From assembly GCA_001579985.1 (NCBI GenBank), contig LRSR01013625.1:1-25660 (forward strand): a stretch of 25,660 nucleotides of DNA, read 5' to 3'. The notes under the pieces are model-generated. The model made no database searches and was not told the DNA's origin. It saw nothing but the letters and a program-made list of their open reading frames with translations. The stretch is from Hypsibius dujardini. Lineage: Eukaryota > Tardigrada > Eutardigrada > Parachela > Hypsibiidae. This document shows positions 1 to 14,994 of this stretch, in pieces (the first letter of the stretch is position 1; each line of letters opens with the position of its first letter). The translations under genes and the position numbers were made by a program.

Positions 1-28
1 CAGACAGACAGACAGACAGACAGACAGA
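1..28. repeat. (CAGA)n microsatellite
   Basis: Seven perfect tetranucleotide units open the window and then degenerate. The array probably continues beyond the left edge. Confidence 0.9.
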
Positions 29-1353
29 GATAGAGACAAAACACAGGTAGGGACAAGAAAAAGTCAGGGCAGAAACAAACAAACAAACAAAATGAAATAA
101 GCGATGGCGCATGCAGAGCTTAAATTTTAGTGTTTTGCGATGAGCAGCCTTAAATAATTACAACACTCCTTTTTAACATATATCACAACCGGCTGAACTC
201 AGCGCTCTTCCAGCCACCTACTTTTCGTACCACCCGTATGTACTATATTTAACTGTGCCGGGTACTTAGTTCTTGCCCTAAGCCTTCCTTGCCAGCTCTC
301 CCCTGTGTTCGGGCTAATGGAATCTCAATGCCAACAGAATTCACGACCTTAATCTCTTGTATATTTCGACCTGAATCTGGCGTAATTGCATTTAAATTCC
401 CGGATATTGCATAGCATTCTTTAACTATCGTTTTCATTTGAATTGAATTAATGCAAATGCAATTTAATAAAATATAACACAATGCCTGATAATGCCATAA
501 ATTTGATCACGAGCACCAGTGCGTGGCCTGACTGAAGAAGAATCAAGGGGAAATTCTCAGGGTAGATGACAGCGTCAACCTCGAGTTCGCCGGGCAAGGT
601 GCGTTCAATGATGCTTCGTCATGCTTTATTTACATTAGTACACTTAAGTTATAAGTCGCCTGCTAACCGAATATGCGTGAGTTATCATTTTAATTTTAAA
701 CAATACGGCTGTAGAAACATAACCCAGCTTGTGCCGGTAAGGGTTTCTGTCAGAAGGTGATGTCATCATTTGAAAAACCATAATTATGTGTCAAAAAGTG
801 TTATTAAACTGTCTACGGTGTGTTAATATAACCTTGTCTTGTATTGGTAAACCTTCAATAATAGCACTTCCAATACTGCATATTATTATTATTATTATTA
901 TTATTGTTGTTATTATTATTAGTATTATTGTGGTTAAACCAAAAGTCGACAGAACTCAAGCGCTCTCTTTTTGGGCCTTTGGGTTTGAGCTACACTGTAG
1001 GATGAATGAGATCTCTCAACTGTTACAAGTACATCACAACCTGAATCACGCCCACCTGCATTTCCATATGTTGCATTAGACTTTGTGAAATGTAATTTCC
1101 ACTGGAGTTGGATTAGTCCAAATTGCATTTGGATCAGTCCAAATTGCAATTTGATGAAACGTAACGCAACGACAGATAATGCAATGATTTTAGTCGCGAG
1201 CGCCGGTTCAAGGCGCGGGATCGCTACAAATAGGCCTTTTGTTACATGCCTGTAACTGAATTCACTCGTGCTCGATTAGTCATCAAAAGAATGTGGTAGA
1301 TGCTAATTTTTGGCATAAAAAAAGTGTTCCTAGTTCTTTTGTATTTGGACTCC
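29..1353. other. Intergenic DNA without a recognised gene
   Basis: Open frames here are short, overlap one another on both strands and show no family motif. The stretch holds an ATT trinucleotide run (about 880-930) and a 21-bp direct duplication at 1110-1152 built on the core AGTCCAAATTGCA. Two loosely similar AT-rich segments (about 487-516 and 1173-1203) share GATAATGC followed by a CGAGC core, which suggests a decayed dispersed repeat. Confidence 0.5.
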
Positions 1354-1520
1354 CTACAACCACTGGGTCTCTCGCCCCGACAACCACTGGATCTTTCGCC
1401 CCGACAACCACTGGGTCTCTCGCCCCTACAACCACTGGGTTTCTCGCCCCTACAACCACTGGGTCTCTCGCCCCTACAACCACTGGGTCTCTCGCCCCTA
1501 CAACCACTGGGTCTCTTGCC
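1354..1520. repeat. 24-bp minisatellite, seven copies
   Basis: Seven head-to-tail units, each about 24 bp, start at 1354, 1378, 1402, 1426, 1450, 1474 and 1498. The core is ACAACCACTGG and the units differ by one to three bases. Because 24 is divisible by three and the unit lacks stops, it is open in several frames (for example TTTGSLAP repeats forward and ARDPVVVG repeats in reverse). I read it as a minisatellite, because no signal peptide, splice context or flanking domain supports a mucin-like gene. Confidence 0.9.
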
Positions 1521-1583
1521 ATTGCGGTACTGTATTGTTCCTCATATCAACCTTTCATCGAAATCATTTACTGCTGGCGCTCG

Positions 1584-1619
1584 TATAACTAATAACGTTA
1601 GGGACGACGTCCCTAACGT
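1584..1619 (+). promoter_or_regulatory. TATA-like motif and perfect palindrome upstream of receptor A
   Basis: A TATAA motif at 1584-1588 is followed by a perfect inverted repeat with 12-bp arms (1595-1606 and 1608-1619) around one central base. It ends about 145 bp before the receptor A start codon. The second receptor gene has a similar arrangement with a different palindrome. The structure is seen directly; a promoter role is inferred. Confidence 0.35.
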
Positions 1620-1762
1620 AAGTCAGTAAGCAAGTAAGTATATCCATCAATGGACGTACTCAAAGTCAGACTCGTCAAGGTAAAAAGAATCATTCTGTAG
1701 TACACAGCTTATTCCGGCAATAATGGTTGAAATCTCTTGAAATGGCGTTGTTGTTTTTCAAG

Positions 1763-4428
1763 ATGAAATCTCTGACTTGGTTCATACAGGTAATCCGCTT
1801 TTTGGCAGTTCTAGAACAATTCGATAGTTGTAGCGGTCACCTCCGATTCGTTATAATCACCGTTTCGGATGCTCCCTCGATTGGAAGGAAGTCAATGGTG
1901 CCTGGGTTTAGCACGGCTATCAGTGATATGGCACTCAAGTTTCCAGCTCTGTACAGCAATCACAGCGTGGTGACCTTTAGTATTGAGCCACCATCGCCGG
2001 CTGACCCATGCTCGCCACCGGATATTGGAGATGTGATAAAGAATTTGAGCGACATCTTCTTGAAATCGGGACTTTCGGGCGAAAGGAGCACCCCGGTTAT
2101 TCTCACCCCATGTGAGTGTGGTCATCCAGCAGCAATATGTCGGTGCCGAGTGTATTCATTCCTCTATGCTTGGATGGTCCGTTAGAAAAACGGTGAAATT
2201 CTCTATATTATACCATTCCATCCACAGCCTGCCCCCTACCTACCATTACCATCGGTGATTTTGCAAGAGGTAAGCAGCAGCAGCATTCGGCATTACTTTT
2301 GCCATACTTTCTGACGAAATGAATATTTACCTCATGTCAATGTGGTTGTCAATATGCAGAGCTCAACATTCTGATGCTTGCTTGGTGAGACTTTTTTGCA
2401 GTGTCCGTGTAACATTTATAACCTGTTGGCTGTCCCATAACGACTGTGCACAGAACCAAATCATCACTTCAATAGCAATTTACATGTATTAGCGATACCG
2501 TTAATTTACAACTCGTAGAAGGCGGTTAACTATTTCGCCCCTTGCAGTGGTCCGACGAGGCCAAACCCCGACCGGTTTCCCAACACACTGTTCACATTTC
2601 GCACGCACAGTGCTAACATAGGAGTGGGTGTGACTGCCTTGCTAGACAGATTCAATTGGCGTAAGTTGTCCATCATGGCCGACACCGTCGATGTCCGTGT
2701 TCGGGACTTGTACCTTACTATGCTGACCATCATCAACGTGCGCTCAACTGAGTACGATGTGTTGACCACGAACTATGATTCGGGGAGAGGGATGGAAGAG
2801 TACCCTACCGCGTTGATCAAATCGGCACAACACTCGCGAGGTCACTATTTTTATATATATGGCTAGATTCCCCGTTCGGTTTACCCCTAATAGTGCTTGC
2901 TCTGGTACCTTGTAGTGATCATGATTATGACGCTGGATAAATTTATCCGGAAAATTATTGTAAGTCAATCCAGATTTCATCATGCCCATGACGTGTGCCT
3001 CCTACCAAGTCAACGTTGCACTTATGGCTTTTTCAGGCCGCGGCTTCAGCCCTCAACATGACAACAGGATACTATGTAAGTGATGTCGAGGGATGGTTCC
3101 GTTGCATACAAAAAAGTACTAACCCATAGTTCTATCAAAGAGACAGCCCTGCCTGTCTCTTTGATGGACCTATGATTAACCTTAATGGTCGATGTTTTAG
3201 GTGATTATTTACCCATACACTTCGCAAATACCATTTGAACCGCCAATTACTTGGAAATATCGCAATGAAAGCATCACTGAAGTTAGTGACCTGTTTATAC
3301 CGTAATAGTGTAAGATTGTAATTTTTCGAAGAATGTGCCCGACGGCTTCTGCAGGCGGTTTCTGATGCCTTTGAAAGTGTCTTATTCATTCGGTTTGAAC
3401 CCATCAACTGGGATAGCTGGAGCCCTGTCTCCAAAAGGATCAGTCAGCTCCGGAGTGACCTTTACGGATCTGGCTTATCGCCAGAGTTAAACGTAAAGCA
3501 TACATCCACATTTGCACTGTTGTGTTCTGTCTATCCACGAAGCAAGTGATTTCGTCTCGTATTGCAGTTTAACGAGTATGTTCTGGGATGCTTCGAGTCC
3601 ATGGACATACTATCACAGGTACATACGGGAACAGAAATTTAATATGGCCTTATCGCTAAGTAAGCGGCACTACTGTTGGAAAAGATACAAGACTGACGTC
3701 ACAGTACAAACTTCATCAATGCTGGAGATGTCAGTTTATAGTAATATATTATATATATTATATTATGTCATATTATATTATATTCTATTATATATTATAT
3801 TATGTTATATTATATTATATTGCAGCTTATGGATGAACACGCTAATTCCAAGAACGGGAGTACAATCTGGTCGCCCAGTGAGGTTCTTCGCAGTGTGCCA
3901 GGAAGAACTTTCCTTTTGCCTCACGGACCTGTCATGTTCGCGCAGACAAGGTTGCAAATTCCACGATTGGTGTTGCAGCAATACAACAACACTTCGAGAA
4001 ACTTTGAAGTACCTGTACTGTCATCACAGCAGTCTCCCAATCACGTCAATAGTCAAGCACAGAATGTGTAAAATCACTGTTTTGCGTCGTACAGACAATT
4101 GTAGATTTCGACTTCACATCAGGTATTTGGAGCGACTCAACCATACAAAACCTTAAGTGGAGACTTGGTCAGGTTCCTCACGATACTCACCCGTGCGGCT
4201 ACGACAACGACCAGTGTTCGAGATCCGGTCGCATATTGACGATCGTCGTTGGTACAGTCGCGTCTTGCACCTTTACGTTGGTGGCCCTCATTGTGTGGTA
4301 TGCAACCCATTCATGTAGTCGTGTGGCACGAAAGAACTGATGGCTCATTGGTATTTAACAGGTACATCCGGCAAGCAGATAAATTTCGCGAGAACTGGTG
4401 GTTGCTGCAGGGACAAGCCTTGCATTAG
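1763..4428 (+). CDS. Receptor A: NPR/receptor-guanylyl-cyclase-type ectodomain, single-pass, no catalytic domain
   Basis: Twelve exons: 1763-2111, 2228-2269, 2360-2384, 2548-2840, 2916-2959, 3037-3075, 3201-3281, 3355-3492, 3568-3618, 3826-4008, 4095-4297, 4362-4428. Phases agree throughout and give 504 aa. The order is a hydrophobic N-terminus, an ANF-receptor (type I periplasmic-binding fold) ectodomain, a membrane segment at about 462-484 and a tail of about 20 residues. The juxtamembrane motif KWRLGQVPHDTHPCGYDNDQC matches the W-x-LG-x-x-P...CG-[FY]-x-N...C signature of natriuretic peptide receptors. No kinase-homology or cyclase domain follows; TAG closes the frame and no such domain is visible before the next gene. 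This resembles a clearance receptor, which binds ligand at the cell surface. The start at 1763 aligns with the paralogue; an in-frame ATG at 1742 is the alternative. The signal peptide is weak, with an Arg in its core. The ligand is unknown. Confidence 0.85.
3735..3825. repeat. AT-rich simple repeat in intron 9 of receptor A
   Basis: Long runs of TATAT and TTATAT fill the 3' half of intron 9 up to the TTGCAG acceptor. The equivalent intron of receptor B also carries AT repeats (about 8680-8725). Confidence 0.8.
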
Positions 4429-5969
4429 GTACAGGTTAAACGGCGCAACGGATTGACAACTTTCTTTCCATCAACAAGCCGTCCACTGTTGCTCGTGTTC
4501 GTCCTTCGTCTGCTTCGCTCATAACATTACCAACATTACCGTTAATGATGCTTTATTAGAGTTATACATCATCTTACATTAGATATTATTCCGTCTGCCT
4601 AGTAGTTGCTGCACCATATGAGAGAAGTTGTCGGCTATCCATGACTGCATGCCAGTACCTGGCGGATTGAGACTAGCGACAGTGCTCAAAACGGTGCTTT
4701 AATCAGATTATGATTTCTTGAAAACCAAACTTCAATCAACTCTGAACGGTGATGGCTGACAGAAATTAAACAATCCCCAACCCCCGTAGTAGTAGTAGCA
4801 TGTAAATTTAATCTTGTCACACGATGGTCTAGCTTGACCTTCACTGAATCTGGGTACGATCTGGATATTAGGTCCAGAACTCTCGTTATTCCGATGGCTT
4901 TTGGCGGACCCTTCCGGATAGTCCACAAGAAAACTCTAATATCGTTACAGGTCTCAGACTCAATTGCATTTGCAAGCCACAGTGTCAGGCACTGCATTTG
5001 CATTTTGACTTGGATTATGGGATATGCTGCTGACAAAATCTAATTAACGCAAATCTGATAATACGAATTCAAGTGCCAAATGTAGATAGCGAAAACATCC
5101 CAGCTACAAAAGGCAAACGATATCTCACATGACTTGTGTGTAATTAATCAATCAATTAATAATAAATATAAAGCCATGTCTGCATCGTTTGCAATTATCA
5201 ATTTTCTTTCGGCCGCTGTCTACTAGGGTTTTGGTCAGTGGTCCTTTTCAATGAAACCCGAACGTGTTATGTGATTAGGAGTGTTGTAATGGAATAGGAC
5301 CCCGAAGATCCTATGCTTGTATAGCGCCGATTCAGTTCTTAGGAAATGACTCTTCAATCCTTCCGCTGGGAAAAATTGTTCATCTCTCTCTTTCATACAT
5401 CCAGACCTTTACTCAATCATGACCCTCAACGCAGGAAACAAGTTGCGTCATAGTTCAGAGTCAACCGGCGGTTCAAGCGGCGACGTTGTGGATGGGTCAT
5501 GTGAAGCACAGCGGTTCCATTTGTATCGAGCCGTGTGACAAGCGTCTGATGATTCAGGAATGCCAACTTCAGGGGCTTAAGCTAAGATGCAATCCCACAA
5601 AATGTGATCAACGTCGTCGCTGTTAGCATCTTAGTGTTATGCCCTTTTTACAACAAAAGACCGTACACACCTATCTGGCACTCGCCAGGCATCCTTTCAC
5701 CAATTTACCATTTGACTAATCAAAAGCGATCCGTAGAAAAATGGGCGCAACTTCCCTGTGCGTTACTCCTCTCCACTTGTAGACAGTTAATTACGAGAGC
5801 TCTTAAGTAATAGGATCCCCGCCAACTACTGAATTGTGTATTGTCCTTCATGTCATGACCTATCGCGAGGACTTAGTACGAGGTTATCTTTTTTGTCCAA
5901 TCGGACACCCGCAGGAGATAAATAATTTGTCACTTTTCGCACTCTTGCGTTGGTGACGATGTGTGTCGC
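4429..5969. other. Spacer between the tandem receptor genes
   Basis: No convincing exon is visible. There are no kinase or cyclase motifs in any frame, so receptor A is not continued here. An AATAAA at 5161-5166 is a possible but distant polyadenylation signal. The short open frames at 4686-5043 overlap on both strands and show no domain. Confidence 0.5.
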
Positions 5970-5995
5970 TATAAAATGTCAGATCTGACATTTTA
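5970..5995 (+). promoter_or_regulatory. TATA box overlapping a 24-bp perfect palindrome, upstream of receptor B
   Basis: TATAAAA at 5970-5976 overlaps a perfect 24-bp palindrome (5972-5995) centred on AGATCT. The half-site TGTCAGATC recurs at 5998-6006. It lies about 100 bp before the start codon at 6097. The position suits a core promoter with a dimeric transcription-factor site, but the function is inferred. Confidence 0.45.
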
Positions 5996-6096
5996 CTGTC
6001 AGATCACTGTAGAAAAATGAATTTGACATATTTACATTCACATATTGATGTATGAAAATTCCCACGGGATCTCATTAGTAATACTTCTCCTCAAAT

Positions 6097-9000
6097 ATGA
6101 AACCGTTTACTAACTTTCTGCATCTCCTAATTTGTTTTTTGACAGCTATTGGACAGTTCGACGGATGCAGTGGTCGACTCCGTTTTGTCATACTGACCAT
6201 TACAGATGCCCCCTCGATCGGAGTGAAATCCTTGTTGCCTGGGTTTAGCACGGCCATCAGTGATATGGCACTCAAATTTCCCGCTTTGTACAGCAATCAC
6301 AGCGTGGTGACCTTCAGTATTGCGCCACCACCTCCGGTCGACCCATGCTCGCCAATGGAAATTGGTATGGTGATAGAAGGAATGAGCGAGCTCTTCGTGA
6401 AGCCCGGACGTTCAGATGAAGAGGGGACCCCTGTCATCCTGACGCCAGGTGAGTCTTGTCGACCCGAAAGAATGCCAATGTCTCACGTGTCAGTGTCTAT
6501 TGATCTGAGTTTGACCATTGTCCACTAATTAATAAAAAATCATTAATAAATAAATAAATATAAATAAAATAATAAAATAATAAAGAAAAATATTACCTTC
6601 ACCGTGCAATATTCTCATCGTTTCTACTCGCAGCTTGTCCTCTACCTTTCGTTGCGATCGCCGATTTTGCAAGAGGTGAGCCTCGAAGTTGTATCATCTG
6701 AAGTAGCAGCTTCAATATATTCGTTGGCCAAATCACGTGGTACATTCGAACGAAACTTATGGTTTTCAAATTTGCAGAGCTCAACATTCTCACGCTTGCT
6801 TGGTGAGGTGTATGCTTATTTGTGCGGTATCCAAAACCAACGGCACTGCCCTGTGAAGCTTTTCTAATTAACTAACTAATTTATCAATATTGATCAAAAC
6901 TAAATACTGAATTTTAAATTTTAAATTTTAAATTTTAGAATTAACGGCACTTGTCTGAGAAGCTATTCTAACTAACTAGCTAACTAGCTAACTAACCAAT
7001 TAATCCACATATGGATATAGTACAAGTACTGATTAAAACTAAATTCTAAATCTTAAATTCTAAAACTAAATTCTCTGCCGACATTTTATTTTGTACGTTT
7101 AGTGATAATCTGTCTCGCCGTTGCAGTGGTCCCGCGAGGTCGAACTCCAAACGGTCTCCCACTTCACTGTTGACCTATCGCGGACAAAGTGAGGCCGTTG
7201 GGGTGGGTCTAACATCTTTACTAGACCGATTCGGATGGAAAAAGCTGTCGATCATGGTTGACACGGTCGACGTCCGTGTTCGGGACTTCATTCTTGCCGT
7301 GATGAATCCTCTAAAGGTGCGCGCGACCCAGTTCGACGTGTTGACTACGAACTATGATTCGGGAAAAGGATTGGAAGAATACCCTGCCGCATTGGTCGCA
7401 TCTGCGGAACACTCGCGAGGTCACTATATTATTCTGTACATGGTTATATTTGCTCCGTGGTTACCCTTAATAGAACGTGCTATGATACCTTGCAGTGATA
7501 TTAATCATGACACTGGATAGATTTATCCGGAAAATCCTCGTAAGTCAATTCGAAATTCCTCGAGCGTGTGTGTGGTACTTGGTACTTAGTGTGTGGTACT
7601 TGGTACTTGGTACTTGGTACTTAGTGTGTGGTACTTAGTGTGTGGTACTTGTTACTGTATCCAGAATTACTCATTGTTTTCTGCAGGCTGTGGCTTCGGA
7701 TCTTTACATGACTACGGGGTACTATGTAAGTATTTTGAGGTTACATTGTATGTTACTCAAAGACTCAAATCAAAACGGAAGGTCTTTAGGTGCTCATCTA
7801 TGCATATAGCACGCAGATACCGTTTGAGCCGCCGATTATCTGGAATTATCGCACCGAAAACATCACTCATGTTAGTGCTTCATTTATATACCGTTTGACA
7901 CGATTAACACGTAACGACACCACGTGACACGATATACCGCGTGACACGATTAATACAGACGGTTACGATATAAGAACCTTAACTGCAGGGATTTCTATTT
8001 CGACGACGTAAGAGTATTATGCATGAGTGATGTAAGACCACCTCCTTTTTAGGCGGTTTCCGATGCGTTGGACAGTGTCTTGGTCATCCGTTTTGAACCG
8101 ATCAATTGGGATAGCTGGAGTCCTGTCTCCAATAGAATCAATCAACGTCGGAGAGAACTTTTTAATGGAACTGCCTTACCCCAAGAGTTAAATGTAATGT
8201 CTAGATCATCGCTTTGTGTTATATTGGTTAAAGCTAAACAAACGATTTTCCTTTTAGTTTAACGAATACGTTCTGGGGTGCTACGAGTCCATGGACATAC
8301 TGTCTCAAGTACGTACACACTTGCTTTTAATGTCTATGTGCCCAAGTTAAAGCCACCTTTAAGCTCCGGCTCAGCAAAATAGGGGAGTCCGAATTGGAGC
8401 CAATTTGAGTTGCCGCGTGCTGCGGCTCTTGAATGATTGATTGATTATTGATTGATGCCCCTCTACCATCAATCGTTGAAAAGCAGCAGCACGCGGTGGC
8501 TGGAATTGGCTCGAATTCGAACCCCCCCCCCCATTTGCTGGGCCAAAGCTTAAAGGGTGGCTTTAACTTAGGCACACAGGCATTAAAAGCAATTGTGTAC
8601 GAGTAAAACCTTTTGGCTACATGTATATTGAATATATGCTATATTATCGTCTGAAATAAAGACACTTTTCTTCAATATACAGATAATATATACAATATAT
8701 ATATATAATATATATAATATACAGATCTGTAGGAGATGCAAATTATTTGTGTTATAGCTTATGGAGGAATCGGCCACATTCCACAACGGCAGCACGAGTT
8801 GGTCTTCAGAGGAGGTCCTTCGCAGGGCGGCAGGCAGGACCTTTGATTTGCCTAACGGACGCGTTCAGTTCTCACAGTCCGGGCAACGAATTCCACAAGT
8901 GGTGCTGCAGCAGTATAACAAAATATCAAAAGATTTCGAAGTAATGAATGTTCTTTTTGGACCATGTTTACTTTTGACCACAACAGCATTAATCATGTCA

Positions 9001-9419
9001 TTTTTCATCCCGAACAGACCACTGCAAATTTCGACTACGCCTCAAGCACATGGAATGACGCAGCCTTGCAAAATCTTAATTGGAAGCTTGGTCAGGTTCC
9101 TCGGGATTATCACCCGTGCGGCTACCGCAACGACCAGTGTCCACAATCCTCCAGACAAACGTTGACGGCCGTCATTGGTACAGTCGCGGCTTGCATCGTT
9201 ATTCTGCTACCTCTCCTCGTGTGGTAAGCAACATTTCGCACCAGGTCGAGCAGAGGATCGAGTTGGAGAACTAAGGGTTCTCTCTTTCGTCTTGACAGGT
9301 GGATCCGCCAAGTGGTGCATGACGACGTGTGGTGGTTCTTGCAAGATGAAATTGTCCGTACAGCTCGGAGGGCAAGCGGCCAGTCCTACAAATCCGCTGT
9401 AAAGATGTGCGCTCTGTAA
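6097..9419 (+). CDS. Receptor B: NPR-C-like receptor with ANF-receptor ectodomain and a short tail
   Basis: Twelve exons: 6097-6448, 6634-6675, 6778-6802, 7127-7419, 7496-7539, 7687-7725, 7790-7870, 8053-8193, 8258-8308, 8758-8940, 9018-9223, 9299-9419. The frame is continuous and gives 525 aa. A signal peptide (MKPFTNFLHLLICFLTAIG) precedes an ANF-receptor domain. Motifs include ACPLPFVAIADFARELNI, which fits the NPR 'GPGC...APVGRF' region, and GWKKLSIM. The juxtamembrane NWKLGQVPRDYHPCGYRNDQC is close to natriuretic receptors. The membrane segment spans about 466-487. The tail of about 38 residues is near the 37 of vertebrate NPR-C and carries RRAS, a PKA consensus. Only about 480 bp separate the stop from Lon, too little for a kinase-homology plus cyclase module. 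Exon 3 is a 25-nt microexon. A clearance, Gi-coupled or decoy role is inferred from architecture only. Confidence 0.88.
6540..6590. repeat. AT-rich (AATA)n tract in intron 1 of receptor B
   Basis: Irregular AATAAA, AATAAATA and AATAAAAT units lie just before exon 2. They contain AATAAA strings, so premature polyadenylation is conceivable but unproven. Confidence 0.7.
6836..7078. repeat. Diverged tandem duplication with TAAC and AAATTTT arrays in intron 3 of receptor B
   Basis: Two segments of about 105-130 bp begin with AACGGCACT (6838 and 6944). Each runs through a TAACTAACTAG-type array, a GATTAAAACTAAAT or GATCAAAACTAAAT core and an AAATTTTA array. They look like a diverged tandem duplication. 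No coding potential is seen. Confidence 0.6.
7572..7650. repeat. GGTACTT/GTGTGGTACTT tandem repeat in intron 5 of receptor B
   Basis: About nine GGTACTT heptamers, interspersed with AGTGTGT, lie in the 3' part of the intron. Confidence 0.85.
8312..8601. mobile_element. 290-bp hairpin (foldback MITE-like element) in intron 9 of receptor B
   Basis: The two halves are near-complete inverted copies. From the left end and the complement of the right end, the arms share CGTACACA, TTGCTTTTAATG, AAGTTAAAGCCACC, GAGCCAATT and CCGCGTGCTGC over about 130 bp. The loop is a short ATTGATTG-rich stretch. No coding capacity is present, which fits a non-autonomous DNA element. The left end begins three bases inside the intron, so it overlaps the splice donor of exon 9. 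A ten-C run at about 8522 lies in the right arm. The matching intron of receptor A has no such element. Confidence 0.8.
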
Positions 9420-9902
9420 TCTGCCCACAATTATTATTTTTTTCGCTAGCTCTTCGAAGGATGTTAATTTACACCAAATGTTGGTTGAATGTACGTGTAT
9501 AAAGTATTAATACCTTTATCGTCACTTATTATTTCACTGCTTTTTTGGCTTTGTCAAAGTTAATTTGTTTTAGAACGATGAAAGACGTAGTTTTCACTGA
9601 TTTTGATGGCACATTTTCATACTCTGATCTGTCTGGTATGGTTGCTCTGTCAATCGGACAATGGAAGGCTGAAGTGTCTGTTTTGTCACATCGCGCACGC
9701 CATGAGTCTATGCATTCCTGGCGAGCTCCATGGCCGAAAATGACGCAGTCGTGATTCAAAAATTAAGTTCCTTTTCCATATTTGTTGATTAAATTGTCAG
9801 CATCTTTTTTGTCTTCCCTTTATTAGTAGTCAGTTTTACCATAATACTCCAACTCCCGCGAAGCAAATATTACATCTATATCTAGAGTTTGATTAGATCG
9901 GA
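9420..9902. other. Spacer between receptor B and LONP1
   Basis: It should hold the 3' UTR of receptor B and the Lon promoter. ATTAAA at 9788-9793 is a candidate polyadenylation signal. A 69-codon open frame (9545-9754) is not supported as a gene. Confidence 0.5.
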
Positions 9903-14494
<4,592 letters not shown>

Positions 14495-14994
14495 GCCTTT
14501 ATTTGATAGCCATTACGTGTTTTAACTAGTAGGTAACCTTTGTGCGTGTAGAAGTAATCTTGTCCGGTTCATAAGAGACCCGAATCTCAACCGGTTTGAT
14601 TGCATTTTATTGTGTTGATGTGGATTTTGATATCCGAGCCGAGAACACGAACGGAGTGAAGGCATTTAATCACGTGTAACGTATCTTGAGACAGTGTATT
14701 GCGGTTATTCTCTCGCCGGTAAGAATAGAGCGTTGACGTGACCTCTCGAGCGTCACAAGCAGTCGAGCCGGATTTGCGATGCGGCGCTACTTCTTTTTAA
14801 GTGGTGAGTTAGCTCTGCAGCTGTGCGCTCGTACTTGATCTCGACCATGACGTACAACTTCCATCGGCAAGCCTTTCTAACTGCACGTCTGCAGGAAACC
14901 GACGAAGCGAAGATGATGAAGAGCACCCTTTGGATAAAATACTTTCCGATTTGGGGTCTGTGTTTTGTTTTGTTTTGCGGTTGCCTGTTTTATC
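14495..14994. other. Spacer between LONP1 and the SGNH protein gene
   Basis: It contains the Lon 3' end and the promoter/5' UTR of the next gene. An upstream open frame from the ATG at 14847 to a stop at 15011 overlaps the next gene's start in another frame. It could act as a uORF if it lies in the transcript. Confidence 0.45.

Noticed and set aside
1283-1592. Mucin-like TTTGSLAP repeat protein or its reverse ARDPVVVG counterpart
   Set aside because: It is open in several frames because the unit is 24 bp without stops. No signal peptide, anchor or exon context was found.
4686-5043. Overlapping open frames on both strands between the receptors
   Set aside because: No recognisable domain, signal peptide or splice partners. 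They were examined as a possible lost kinase-homology region of receptor A and do not fit.
9545-9754. 69-codon open frame containing VVFTDFDGT, resembling the first motif of HAD phosphatases
   Set aside because: Only this short motif fits. No later HAD motifs follow, the frame ends quickly, no splice site extends it convincingly, and the reverse strand is equally open.
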